NCBI GenBank assembly: GCA_963971575.1
Contig: OZ020618.1
Location: forward strand, 6,326,501 to 6,390,500
Length of the DNA stretch: 64,000 nucleotides
Source: Liopterus haemorrhoidalis
Taxonomy: Eukaryota > Arthropoda > Insecta > Coleoptera > Dytiscidae
Reading direction: 5' to 3'
Each line of letters opens with the position of its first letter. Position 1 is the stretch's first letter. Positions 43,386-54,652 of the stretch are shown here, piece by piece. The notes beneath the pieces were generated by a model. The model was not told the DNA's origin. It searched no databases and saw only the letters and a list, made by a program, of their open reading frames with translations. Made by a program: the position numbers and the translations under genes.

Positions 43386-46011
43386 TTCAGTGCATATTGA
43401 TGTCTATTCGAGAATTTTTCAATCAACTAATGTCGCAATATGTCGCACAGGGATGTTGGTTCGATACCTCCCACCCCCTTCGGATTTTTATCTTCCGATA
43501 TTGTGCAGGAAGCTCTGGGGTCAACTCAGCCTCAAGTATTTAATACTTATAAATGAAAACCTGTTCATAACAGGGATAATAGGACCGTTCGAAACGCCAC
43601 ACTGACCACGTGGCTTTTATATCTATGACCGGCAGTCTAGAAACGGAGACCTGCCTTCTCTGCCCCTTATACGCCTATCTAGGCGTTGGAAACCTATTAT
43701 TATTATTTTATTATCATTTTATTTTTATTTCCATTTTAGATTTCCTCTATTACGTGATATACCCTCGTTTTTTTTCTCATCCATGAATTTGTAATGAAAA
43801 TGTCAGAGTAATAAGATGAATTTTGAACTTATTTATCGACATTCCTTTATAGAAATGTTGATATTTGATATTTTTGCGATGCTGAGAAAATGAAGCCTGG
43901 TTCACAATACTAAAAGATACATTCCTTTTATTAAGTCGGAGATAAAATCAATAGATCTGTTTGCTAAGTAGAACGAACAGAAAACAGGTAACTTTATTTT
44001 GCCTTCTGTATTACTATGTTACTTGAAATTATGGTAAAATATTCTGTATTTGTATACAGAATGTTTTCTCTTTGGGATTTCAAAACATTTTATTTGTATA
44101 ATGGAACATTGATACAGAAAATAAAGACACAAAGTACAATAAGAAATTAGAATAAATAAAAATGGATATAAAATGTTCGAGGAGTAACTCACTAATTTTT
44201 GGCTCTTAGAAAATAATAATTAGTAGTTGGGATCGAAGATCGTCTAGTATTAGGTCTTTGCTAATAGTTATTAGACACATAATATATTTCTGAAGCTAAT
44301 ACATTTATTGGTGATTTACAAGTTACAAAATCCTTCTAATAGTTTATTAGCAACATAATTTTTTGTTTTTGTAATGGTATTTCTTATGAAGATAGTAACG
44401 CGGTGCAAGAGAGATATACGTAAATTTGCAGAGCTAAAGTGAGATGAAATTTTGACACTGAATATTTTGACATTAAATATTTTGACAATAAATAGTTTGA
44501 CTTTACATTCAATGACATTGCGTATATTTTTTGTGTTACTGTTAAAATGACAATTAAACGGCGTTCAAAAAATGTTATCACCGAAAAAGAGGACAATATA
44601 GATAGAAGAGAAGTTAATAAAAATAGCATTTTATAATACAAAAGTGACTGAAAATAAGAAGACAGCCATATTTTGCTTTATTTTACATTCCTTAAACAAT
44701 ATGAATTAAACTTATCAGCAATTTTCAGCCACACATCTTTATTATTCTGCCAATAATTGCGTCTGTCTTCTTATTTTCTATTTTTATATAAATAGTAATG
44801 CTTAAAGTATTGTTTGTAATGTGTTGTAATCGTAATTGAAATAAATACATATATAAAAATAAAAGACAATGTTTATTTAAAAATGTATATTTATATATTG
44901 TTCTTTTTATATCACATTTACAATAAATGCCCAAAATATTCTAAAAACGGTTGTCCATAATTTGTAAATTCATCCAAACAGATATTCGATTTCGTCAAAA
45001 TACAACTAAAATGTATATAAAACACTAAAATCACCATTATAGAAATGTTTAAAATTACACATTCGTATATTCTTTTAAAATTATACTGTTTTTCAATTAA
45101 AATTGAAATATTAACACATTTTGCGAACTTGTTTTTGGTTATATGTCACTTTATTAAGCACTTCATGTTGCCTATAATTTATTAGACAAATAAGCCTATT
45201 TATTAGTAACCTAATAACTATTTCGGGGTGGATCTCTCGGAAAAAAATTATGTTGCTAATAAACTTATTGGCCAGTTTATTAGCAATTGGAACTCTCGGC
45301 CCTAAGTTACAGTATAGATCACATAATCAAATAGACGTCCATTTTGTTTTTCCTATAAAAAATAATATAAGCTGCATGACTTCATTTTTACGACATTATT
45401 GAGTTTAGTATCCATGTAACAAGCTCGTAAAACGAATCAATCAGCAGATGAATTTTACGAGAAGATCATAATTATGATTTAACGCTTCCATTAGTTTGAT
45501 CATTTTAATTAGTTTTAAAGTTGCGAAGTTAAGAAATTAAACTGTAACGTTATTTGTTTTAACCATTATTTAAAGTGGCTTAGGCAGCTGTAGCTAAATA
45601 GCAGTTAAACGCGAATTGAAGTAATAATTACATGATTTAGCTGTTCAGCTGTACCACTACACAAGTTATTTAATGATAAATTTTGGAATGGTGGTCAACA
45701 CAATTTTTGCTGACTTACATCTAAGACTTGTTTCTTACTAATTTGGTGCTGCTGAACTCAAATATCACATCAGTTTTTGCGTATCACATCAGATTTTTGC
45801 TCTACAACAAATATATATTTTCGGCCAAATAATGCTTCTATCGTTTAATTTTAGACGTCGATACTGTAATTCGTACAAATTTGGCGAACAATAAGGACTA
45901 AATAATTAGAAAATATTCTTAAAATTTTATTTATAGTAAAAGAAAGAAAATGAGAACAGTTTTAATTACATTTTAATGCATTGGAGTGCTAAAATAAAAA
46001 TACAAAATAAT
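43386..46011. other. Spacer with an inverted repeat pair
   Basis: No gene recognised. AGTTTATTAGCAACATAATT at 44341 is matched inverted near 45246 (AATTATGTTGCTAATAAACT), with AAATTATTAGC-type repeats around both, suggesting a decayed ~1-kb TIR element (about 44200-45305). At 44452-44500 TTTTGACA(T/A)TAAAT is tandemly repeated. An (ATT)n-like tail lies at 43700-43725. Confidence 0.45.
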
Positions 46012-46734
46012 TTAAGGATTAAATGGTGGTTTGTAAGATCTTCTGAAGTACACCATTCCCGATAAGTCTCTTTTAATACTCCAACAGTAGTCAGCCATCA
46101 TGTGAGTATCCCACCTTCCTTGATAACGTCTCTCCATCTCTTTTAAATTCTGATGGAAATGTTCACCCTGTTCATCACTAACATCTCCAAGATTGACAGA
46201 AAATTTGTCAAGATGACTGTTTAAAAAATGAAGTTTCACGCTCACGTTGCACCCCAGATGATGATAATTTTCAATCAAATTTTCAACGACCTCCACACAG
46301 TTTTCGGCTTTTTTATTCCCAAGAAAATTTTTGATGAGCGCCACGAAAGACTGCCATGCATTCTTCTCCATATCATCCATATGTACAGTGAAATGTTGAT
46401 CATTTATTAATTTTCTAATTTGTGGTCTGTCAAAAATGCCAGCTCTTAGCTTCTCATTACTGAGACTTTGAAATGTTTCAGATATATATTTGAAACAGTC
46501 ACCATCTTTGTTCAACGCTTTTACAAACTGCTTCGTTAGACCCAGTTTAATATGAAGAGGGGGGAAAATGATTTTTGTTCGCTCCACCAAAGGTTCGTGT
46601 ATTATGTTTGGGTCTCCAACATTTATATCTATTCTCACCGACCAATTTTTCTGAGTCCAATGCTTATCTCTCGCTCTGCTATCCCATAAACACAAAAAAC
46701 ATGAATATTTTGTGAATCCACCTTGACCTTGCAA
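46012..46734 (-). CDS. Unnamed multicopy family, best-preserved C-terminal half
   Basis: A 240-codon uninterrupted frame. Conserved blocks in order: GFTKYSCFLCLWDSRARDKH (1-25), EPLVERTKIIFPPLHIKLGL, KQFVKALNKDGD, GIFDRPQIRKLI, NAWQSFVALIKNFLGNKKAE, LGCNVSVKLHFLNSHLDKF, VSDEQGEHFHQNLKEMERRY, MMADYCWSIKRD and the terminal RRSYKPPFNP. CFLC gives a Cys-x2-Cys pair, and HFLNSHLD plus FHQ are invariant-looking His positions. The N-terminal half seen in relic B (13348-15398) is missing; the sequence breaks at 46735 inside the expected LGQQ-GGFTKY block. I know the family as repeated uncharacterised proteins in insects and cnidarians. Mobile origin is likely by copy number; enzymatic role unknown. 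Confidence 0.75.
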   Translation of the reverse strand: MQGQGGFTKYSCFLCLWDSRARDKHWTQKNWSVRIDINVGDPNIIHEPLVERTKIIFPPLHIKLGLTKQFVKALNKDGDCFKYISETFQSLSNEKLRAGIFDRPQIRKLINDQHFTVHMDDMEKNAWQSFVALIKNFLGNKKAENCVEVVENLIENYHHLGCNVSVKLHFLNSHLDKFSVNLGDVSDEQGEHFHQNLKEMERRYQGRWDTHMMADYCWSIKRDLSGMVYFRRSYKPPFNP

Positions 46735-46997
46735 CCCCCGCCGTTGTAAAAAGGTCTATAACAAGTACCTGCATGTAAGGCGTTCCTACGTAATATATTG
46801 GACAACAAGAACGAAGTTAAATTTAAAGTAGACGTATATCAGAACGTGAAAAGATGAAAAAAGGTCAAAATACGATAGAACAAAAATTTGACGTGATAGG
46901 CATAAACTGTTAACATTTTTGAAATCAGCACAAAAAAATATGTTAACGTGTATCAACTTTTTAAATTGACCCGCAACGAAAAGGTTGAACACCTCTG
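46735..46997 (-). mobile_element. hAT-like insertion next to the unnamed-family gene
   Basis: Minus reading from 46997 starts CAGAGGTGTTCAACCTTTTC and GTTGCGGGTC, a hAT-type end. The other boundary (near GCAACCCCCGCCG at 46733-46745) shows no clear partner repeat, so the extent is tentative. It appears to have cut off the gene's 5' half. Confidence 0.4.
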
Positions 46998-47439
46998 GTT
47001 TAATGCTTCAGTAAATAACTAATTGCCAAGTAATTTAACGGTTAAATAAATAATCTCGGCATTGAATTACTTGTCTGTGATGAAATATAAAAAAAAATGT
47101 AATAAGAAAAAACTTTTGCAGAAAGTACCCCTTTTCATTTACTTTAATTAAATAAGTTTAAAATTAAACAGTTTTTGAGAGGTTGATTGCTGCTGCTCTT
47201 AATAAGGTTAAATTCAACCCTGTTAATTACCTTTCGCAGCAGTACCTCTCAAAAGAATTTCAAGAATCGTACAAGTTTTTCAGAAGTTGTACTAAGTAAA
47301 AGTTCCTTTCACTGTTAGATTAGTTGTTAATGGTTTTTATATCTTTTTTTAAACTTCAATGTAGGCAAAAAGATGAGGACAACTATCCAGAAAAATAAAT
47401 TAGTCTATAAACACTATCATAACTGTACTAGTGCTGTAC

Positions 47440-47823
47440 TGAGTTTATTGGTGTAAAGTCATGTACAGATTCAGGGCACTTTACACCTACACTTGTGAAC
47501 ATTTCACTGGCATCACAAATTGCCTATACATTTAGCATAGGTTTTCCTTTACGATTGACATATTCATCTTCATGTATCTTCGGTTTTTCTATCCCTCTAT
47601 GTGTACAGTCAATCATACCAACTGCGTTTGGAAAACGGTATTTTCTTTGCCACATTTTTTTCGCTAATAAATTTTGGAAAGTAAGAAATTTAATCCAGTT
47701 GCCAGCTTGTGCAACTATTTGATCAACAACACTGCTGACAGTCAGTGATACTGTGGATTGCTCCATCCCAAGTTCCACACCGATGCTTCTTTGAAATCCA
47801 AGATCAGCTAGATATTTCAACAA
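47440..47823 (-). pseudogene. HARBI1-like (PIF/Harbinger) transposase fragment
   Basis: The minus strand reads LKYLADLGFQRSIGVELGM, QSTVSLTVSSVVDQIV, AGNWIKFLTFQNLLAKKMWQ, then FPNAVGMIDCTHRGIEKPKI and EYVNRKGKPMLNV. The first catalytic Asp of the DDE_4 fold is in GMIDCTH. A stop follows LNV, after which ASEMFTSVGV and SVHDF continue, so the second Asp block is altered (VDV to VGV). Ends and the rest of the gene are missing. Confidence 0.88.
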
Positions 47824-47993
47824 AAAAAAAAGTTACCTAAAAAAACATTTCATGTTCTCCTGTTCAAAACGAAACTAACTTTTATGTCAGTACGACGTGA
47901 TGAAGAACGATACCTATAATGTTTCATATTTCTTAAATGCACAATAACCGCCATGGCAATTAGTTCACTACAACACTTTTTCACAAGTAAGTA

Positions 47994-48201
47994 CGGAGTG
48001 ATTATTTAATGGCGAGACGACGTCACTGGAAGTTTTAATAATTTGCCGTTTCATACACATCGTAGCAGGCGATTATGCGCGCATGCGCATCAAGGTTATT
48101 ATATCTCTTCAAGGTTATTATAGTCATAGTATTCACAAGTATTTCTGCTAGGAGGCACGTAAAATTCGGTGACGTCGTCTCGCCATTAAATAATCACTCT
48201 G
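47994..48201. mobile_element. MITE with (C)GGAGTGATTATTTAATGG ends
   Basis: 208 bp flanked by TA (47992-47993, 48202-48203). The terminal repeats CGGAGTGATTATTTAATGGC then GAGACGACGTCAC are inverted and almost perfect over about 33 bp. Tc1/mariner-type. Confidence 0.88.
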
Positions 48202-49273
48202 TATATGAATATATAGACGGATGTTTTTCGAAGCATTGGCTTATAATTTGGCCATTTACTTCTGTCTTGAGCAAAAGATCAACAAAAAAGCATTTGCTTC
48301 TTACTCATAAATAGAAGGTTTAGCTTGAATTTTTATTCATATTGTTTCGAGGATTTGCTTCATAATTTGCAAGTAAAAGGTTATGCTTATTTTTATTCAT
48401 ACATAAGACATAAGACGTCAAGTGTTAGTTAAATGATACTGGAGAGGTATATTGCCAACCTAATTGAAAAATAAATACATTCAATGGCTATGTAGACGAC
48501 TCTTTCTCTCGATCATATTATATTTAAAAAAATATAGCATTATCTGTGAGATTCCAATCGGATCCTTTGTAACATGGAACATTATTAGCATTCGATCCTT
48601 TTATAATTTCAAATATTTAAATACAAATCATATTATAATTTTAAATCACAATTTGCAAGAATACTAATTATCATTACGAAGGTTTCTTCTGCTTCTGTCT
48701 GGATTAAAAATTACTGGCAGAAACTACAAAAAGGTTTTTAATTAAGAGGAAATTTCAAATCTCTGTTGTGCATTGTAGTATTATAATTTAATTAAAAAAT
48801 AACAGCGTAATATTGAACTAAGGTACGAATATATATATTATGTTCTTTATTAAATCTTTTTTTCTTCATTTTTTATAAACTATTTCAATTTATTTTAATG
48901 AGAATTTTTGTAACGATGAAAAATTATTATTCAGCACTAAATGTAAGTACAAGTTTCCATACTTTGGCAATTTAGATAATTATTTGATAAAGATTTCCTT
49001 TATACTCATTTCAATTATCCCTAAAGGGATATGGTGATAACTTTTTTTAGTTAGTTAAAATTTTTGGCGCACATCAACGATGGCTATTTGCGCTGATAAC
49101 TTTTGTCTACACGTCATTGTGTCAGCTACATCATTGCACGGGTTTTAAAGATCTTATTTCCGCTAAGTAAGTTTTAATCTGGCATGTTTAATAACCAATT
49201 CGTTACTGTATGGAAGAATAAGAACTGCCTGGGACAGAATCATTAAAATATCTGATTGTAGAGTTAGCTAGTT
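48202..49273. other. Spacer
   Basis: AT-rich. 49048-49100 (TAGTTAGTTAAAATTTTTGG...) is similar to 52850-52900, to the right of the second CAGTGGCGAATT MITE. No gene seen. Confidence 0.5.
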
Positions 49274-49437
49274 CAGTGGCGAATTAAGTTGCTTGGGGGC
49301 CCTGGGCGGTAAAATTAAAATGGGCCCTCTATTATTTTAAATAGAATGGAAATATTTGTATATAGACTTCGGTAGGCCCCTCGGCTTCGTGAGCCCCGGG
49401 CGGCCGCCCAGTCCGCCCACCTCTTAATTCGCCTCTG
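49274..49437 (+). mobile_element. hAT MITE E, copy 1
   Basis: 164 bp: CAGTGGCGAATTAAGTTGCT ... TCTTAATTCGCCTCTG. About 95% identical to 52681-52844 and in the same orientation. The left flank is AGCTAGTT and the right flank GGCTAGAG, not a matching pair. Both 8-mers reappear exactly, swapped, around copy 2. Confidence 0.92.
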
Positions 49438-49465
49438 GGCTAGAGTCAGAAATCACTTGGACAAA

Positions 49466-50290
49466 CGAGGTCTGTTCAAAAAGTATCGCGAATTTTGAAT
49501 TTCCGCGGGTTACGTATATTCCATTTTCGATTTTTTTGTGGAGTTATGTTGGTACTCATGTCTCTCACTTATGCCGACAAGTTCGGCCATTTTGAATGTT
49601 AAGTTAATTTTTGACAGTTGCTTTGTTTGCACGTGTTTTGGCTCGTCTTCAATTTTTGCCTATACCAAAAAATTGATCAAAGAATCTGTATCAAATTTTG
49701 TGTGAAAGACAAAATTAAGTGCTCGGACGCATTCCGAATGTTGACTGTGGTATATGGTGAAGCTACCTTGGACCGAAGTAACGTTTATCGGTGGTACAAA
49801 ATGTTCTCAGAAGGCCGAGAAGATGTGAGCGACAAAGAGCGTGTCGGACGCCCGAGCACGTCAACAACAGACGAAAATATTGATGAAGTGAAGAAAATAG
49901 TATTGGCCAATCGTCGAATCACCGTTAGAGAAGTTGCTGAGGACCTAAACATATCGATTGGCTCGTGCCATTCGATATTTACCAATGATTTGGGCATGAG
50001 ACGGGTCGCCGCGAAACATTGTCGCCCACACATCGTTGCTAGTGCGCGAATTTTTGGCCAAAAACAACACACTATTAATGCCGCAGCCACAGTATTCTCC
50101 AGATCTGACCCCCTGTGACTTTTTCTTGTTCCCGAAACTGAAGAGGTCCATGAAAGGACGACGCTACGCTACGAGTGAGTAGATAAAGACGGCATCGAAG
50201 GAGGAGCTGAACAAGATCACAAAAAATGATTTTTTCAAGTGCTTCGAGGATTGGAAAAAACGTTGGCACAAGTGTATAATATCTGTACAT
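49466..50290 (+). pseudogene. Internally deleted mariner (GVQW/irritans-type)
   Basis: The left end is CGAGGTCTGTTCAAAAAGTA then TCGCGAATTTTG. The transposase N-terminus reads RICIKFCVKDKIKCSDAFRM, YGEATLDRSNVYRWYKMFSE, GRPSTSTTDENIDEVKKIV and RRITVREVAEDLNIS. After MRRVAAK the frame jumps, out of phase, to HTSLLVREFLAKNN, YSPDLTPCDFFLFPKLKRSM and CFEDWKKRWHKCIIS. The deletion removes the first two catalytic aspartates; the third (PCDFF) remains. An in-frame TAG follows ATSE. No right end was found before the hAT sequence at 50400. Confidence 0.85.
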
Positions 50291-50399
50291 ACAACTTGGC
50301 CAATTTTCTTTCAGAATGTCATTTTCAGTTTTATTATTTTGATTCTGTTTTTTATTTCTAATACTTTTGATTTTATTCAATTTTTATTTATTTTATTTC

Positions 50400-50476
50400 C
50401 TGGAATGGCTGCGGGGCCCCTGAGAAGTGTACGCGGAGCAGTAAGGGCTCTGCGGAGCACAGGTTGGGAACCGCTG
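50400..50476 (-). mobile_element. hAT terminus adjoining repeat R copy 2
   Basis: Minus reading from 50476: CAGCGGTTCCCAACCTGTGC then TCCGCAGAGCCC. Its outer flank (ATATAGATGATAGATAAG) is the edge of R copy 2. The hAT at 60818 adjoins R copy 3 at the same R position. Confidence 0.55.
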
Positions 50477-50516
50477 ATATAGATGATAGATAAGACGCAA
50501 TTATTAGTTTATAAAG

Positions 50517-51783
50517 ATTAAAAAAAGGGGCAGGCTAACATTTCATCGGTTCTGAGCCTTTTTGTGGACTGTCTTTTTTTTAACTTTTTTTGCCGAAGAT
50601 GTCAAAATTTTAGACCATAACTCAAAACTGACCATATATTTGTGATCTAAGGCTAAAAATATATATGTATACCAATTTTCGAACAAAAATAAAAAAAAAA
50701 ATTCTTCTAAAATTTTGAAAATTTTGGTCAAAATTTTTTTGATTCCGATTTTAGTCAAAATATAATTTTAGGCTAATTTTGGGGTGAGGATTAAGAAAAA
50801 AATATTTAAAAAATTCATGCTTTCCTAGTTTTTGAATTAGAGCTGATTTAGGTCAGTTTTTTGCCTATAATTCCAAAACTTTTGCCCAAACTACAAAATG
50901 GACCAAATTTTCTTGATCTCTGACCAAAAATGCATATTTGTACCAATTTTCAATAAAATTGGAGACAAAAATGTTTTACTTCAAAATCACGATTTTTTTA
51001 AGGTCTACCCCTTACGATTTTTTCGATTTTTGGCCATTTTTAAGGATTTTGGATTACTTCCCCTACAAAACTTAATAATATGTTTATTTTAGCCCAATTT
51101 TTTTCTTAGATTTAGCAGTGTAGTAGAATTTTAATATTTCAAGCCGCATATTTATATCCCTAACCATTTTTTAGTTAGAAATTTTCAAAATTTTCAAAAA
51201 AATTTAAAAAAAAATGAAAAAACTTCAAAAAATGTTTTTGTTTCAAAATCTAGTTACAAGTAAATTAGGACCTCAAGATTTCAAAAATTTCAACCGCAGG
51301 TCTTTATTGCATTTCGTTTTTGAGATATATCCATGCGAAGATGCATATTTCTATAAATCACGCCATATTAAAATTTGTCATAATTTTAAAATACGCAAAA
51401 CGAGTAAGGCCTCGAATTTTTTCTAGACTTAATAAACTACGAGGAATCCAAAAATTTTAGCGTCAGGTTGATTTCTCTAACCGTTTTTGAGTTATGATTT
51501 TTTTTAAACTAACAATTTTCACAAATTATGTAAATTATGCCATAAAAAAAATTGTCACATTATCAAAACGCATTAAACGATTAAAGCCCCAATTTTTTTC
51601 TAGACTAAATAAACTACAAGGAATCCAAAAATTTCAACCGCTGGTCGCTGTCTTTAACCATTTTTGAGTTGTGATTTTTTTTTTATTTTAAAATTTTCAC
51701 AAATAATGTAAATTATGCCATTCAAAAAATTATCATTATCTCAAAACGTTTTCAACGATTAAAGCCCCATTTTTTCTCTAGAC
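50517..51783 (+). repeat. Repeat family R, copy 2
   Basis: The longest R copy. It contains the same landmarks as copy 1. The 3' part has three tandem-like blocks starting ATTAAAGCCCCA, then TCTAGAC and AATCCAAAAATTT (about 51405, 51585, 51765). A 64-codon frame (MDQIFLISDQ...) is open at 50898-51092. It ends at TCTCTAGAC where a hAT begins. Confidence 0.78.
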
Positions 51784-51860
51784 CAGTGGTTCCCAACCTT
51801 TTTTACTCGCGGAGCCCTTTTTTAATCAATTTCTTTCCCCTGAATCAATTTCTATGACGG
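51784..51860 (+). mobile_element. hAT left end
   Basis: CAGTGGTTCCCAACCTTTTT then TACTCGCGGAGCCC. It faces away from R copy 2 and has the same terminal form as the end at 50476. No partner to the right before the Tigger element. Confidence 0.5.
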
Positions 51861-52022
51861 AGTCTGTAGGCCTACCCTATGTTACAAATTAATGGTGTTT
51901 AGACGTAATGTTACGGGGGAGGGGGTAGATTTTTTAGTTAACATAAATTCACTTTTCTCTTTCACAGCTCACATATTGATAGATAGACAGATTTTTATAA
52001 AATGAAGCAAATAATCAAAATA

Positions 52023-52602
52023 CAGACGATTCCGCTTAATTGGGCCACCGCTTAATTGGGGCAGCCGCTTATTTGGGACAAATCTCAAAGAATAGAAACC
52101 AAACCAAGGAACCAACAGTAAATTTACATGTTTAATTGGGACAACATTCCGCTTAATTAGGACAGTTAAGATCACAGTACATATTATGTTACACATATTC
52201 TCAAGAAAATGTACAAAGAATTTAATATAACAGCGTTATTTTATGCAGGAAGGAAATGAAGGGAGCCCTATATCCGCACTGAATACCTGTGCTGATTTTG
52301 TAGAAGTGAAATGTTACAAAAACAAAAGACAGACTACACTTGACGCATTTTTGCATTGAATTAAATTGTATGTACCTATTTATTATTTTATTTTGGAATT
52401 TATTATTATTTTTTCTTAAAAGTTTATATTTTTTGGTTATATGTAATTTATAGTTTTGTCCAAGAGTTAATAATAAAATAAAATTATTGAAAGAAAAATA
52501 TGCATAGTTTAATTTTATGTGAAATTCGCTTAATTGGGGCAACCGCTTAATTGGGCCAAAATGCCTAAGTCCCGATGTGTCCCAATTAAGCGGAATCGAC
52601 TG
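52023..52602 (+). mobile_element. Internally deleted Tigger/pogo element
   Basis: 580 bp between TA at 52021-52022 and 52603-52604. Ends: CAGACGATTCCGCTTAATTG and, inverted, CAGTCGATTCCGCTTAATTG. CGCTTAATTGGG is repeated in each end. It keeps only the transposase C-terminal coding part (from about 52230), with the tail RQTTLDAFLH before TGA, matching the fragment at 39888. Confidence 0.9.
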
Positions 52603-52680
52603 TACATGCAGATTATTCAAACAAAAATGCATCTCGCCTATCAGATTCCAGCTAGTCATAGAGTCATAAACCGGCTAGAG

Positions 52681-52844
52681 CAGTGGCGAATTAAGTTGCT
52701 TGGGGGCCCTGGGCGGTAAAATTAAAATGGGCCCTCTATTATTTTAAATAGAATGGAAATATTTTTATATAGACTTCGGTAGGCCCCCCAGCTTCGTGGG
52801 CCCCGGGCGGCCACCCAGTCCACCCACCGCTTAATTCGCCTCTG
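52681..52844 (+). mobile_element. hAT MITE E, copy 2
   Basis: 164 bp, same orientation and sequence as copy 1. The left flank is GGCTAGAG and the right flank AGCTAGTT. These are exactly the right and left flanks of copy 1. Confidence 0.92.
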
Positions 52845-53529
52845 AGCTAGTTAGTTAAAATTTCTGGTGCACAACTACGATGACTATTTGCATCTAACAC
52901 GGTCCATCTTGACTAGTTTAGAATTATCTTAGAAACAGTTTAGACATTGGTTGGAAACCACTGATCTACAGGTATAGATCCACATTTTCAAGGTATCTAT
53001 TTTGTTCCTGTTCCCTAAGCTTGTGCTTATTTACTAAAATTAGGTAAAAAAATACATAAAATTCTTTTCTTAGAACTCGAAGAATCTCGAGAATTTTACA
53101 TTCCAGGAATATTTGAATACGAATACTAGACACATGTTTGGTTGGAGCAGTCCATGTGTTGTCATATTTTCATCGATTCCGAATATGACAAACATATTTC
53201 ATATTTGTTTTTGATTTATTTCACTTTTTTCTCATGTGGTAGAATCTAGAAATTCTTTGCAAACCTGAAGTAGAACACAAAGTAGAAACATGGAAATGGG
53301 GTGAAATAATATTTGAATATTATTAACATAAACAGGTTATGTTTTGCACATGCATTTAAAATACTTTGCATAAAACATTGTCAGTATTAGGGAACGGACG
53401 TACTTAGCTGAACTTGAGTTAATACTTTTTCATAAGCGTAGTTTATAAAAATTTAATTTTGACACATTTTACAAAATTTAAAATAAATCTGAATAAAAAT
53501 TAATAACGGCAGTAAAGTATAATAAGTAT
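52845..53529. other. Spacer
   Basis: AT-rich; the first 50 bp resemble 49048-49100. No gene seen. Confidence 0.5.
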
Positions 53530-53672
53530 CAGGTCGTCAAGGATGAAATGTATAGTTAATAATATTGCCAACTTTAAAAGCTAATTATTTGACATTGGCT
53601 TAATATTTTACCATTTTTTTTTTTTGATAGTTACATCTCGCATGTTTAAATAAATCATTGTATGCTATAAAA

Positions 53673-54133
53673 CAGGGCTTCGAACCGTTATTTTTTTCAT
53701 TTCGGTTTTCGTTCCGGTTCATTTAAAAACAATATATATCGGTTCGGTTCCGATTTTCGTTCTGGCAAAAATAACGGTTTTTTTCAGTTTTCGGTTTTCG
53801 GTTCAGTTCCGAGTGATAAATTTGTATATGCTTTTATTTGCATTAGAAATTTATTTTCTACTATAATTTAGAAGAACCTTTTATTCCTTATTTTGTAATA
53901 ATCATACCAAGGCCGATGCCAGGGTTGGGATTTTTGACGTTCAACCACACCCCCTCTTGAAATAATAGATGCCCATTTTTTTACTTATCAGTTAAAAAGA
54001 ATACGATTTTTTTCTGCTCATCAGTTTAAAAAATAATCTTCGGTTAATAATTTTCGGTTCAGTTCCGGTTTTCGTTCCGACAAAAATAACGGTTTTTTTT
54101 CGGTTTTCGGTTCAGTTTCGGTTCGAAGCCCTG
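53673..54133. mobile_element. hAT MITE with CAGGGCTTCGAACC ends
   Basis: 461 bp, ends CAGGGCTTCGAACC and GGTTCGAAGCCCTG. Flanks are CTATAAAA and TTATAAAA, 7 of 8. Subterminal runs of (T)TCGGTT repeat near both ends. Confidence 0.88.
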
Positions 54134-54171
54134 TTATAAAAAATATCAAAAACTTTTTTTTTAAATTAATT

Positions 54172-54612
54172 TTGTTGAAAATGGAACGGTCGGAAATTCG
54201 CAAAACTGGCTCATCGATCACAGCAGAAATATACTGCAACCAACTGGACGAAATGATGCAAAAACTTAAAGAAAAACAGCCTAGATTGGTCAACAGATCG
54301 ACTCCTATCTTATTGCATGATAACGCTAGACTACACACTGCACAAATGACTGTGGCAAAACTACAGGAATTGGAGTTGGAATTTCTTCATCATCCTCCAT
54401 ACTCACCAGACCTAGCCCCCACTGACTACCACTTCATCCGCAATTTGGAAAATTTTTTAATAGGAAAACAGTTTAATTCCGACAATGCTGTAAAACTGGC
54501 CTTCCAGAAATTCATTGACTCTCGTCCGCCAAGGTTTTATACCACCTGCTTGAACAACCTGCCGCTTAAATGGCAAAAGAGTATAGACAAGGGTGCATAC
54601 TTTGATGAATAA
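54172..54612 (+). pseudogene. Mariner transposase C-terminal half
   Basis: 146 codons: RKTGSSITAEIYCNQLDEMM, KQPRLVNRSTPILLHDNARL (second catalytic Asp in LLHDNA), VAKLQELELEFLHHPPYSPD, LAPTDYHFIRNLENFL (third Asp), DNAVKLAFQKFIDSRPP and GAYFDE before a stop. The HTH region and the first Asp are absent. The frame itself is unbroken. Confidence 0.9.
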
Positions 54613-54652
54613 AATAATTCCTTATATTTTTAAGTTATCAACCAACTTTGCC

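Larger units (their letters stand above)
53530..54652 (+). mobile_element. Mariner with N-terminal deletion and nested hAT
   Basis: The left end (TCAGGTCGTCAAGGATGAAA at 53529) resembles the end of the inverted copy at 59808 (AGGTAGTCAAGGATGAAATT). The 3' side reaches ATCAACCAACTTTGCCTTTT and is then interrupted by repeat T at about 54653. Most of the 5' coding region is deleted and a hAT MITE sits at 53673-54133. Confidence 0.78.
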
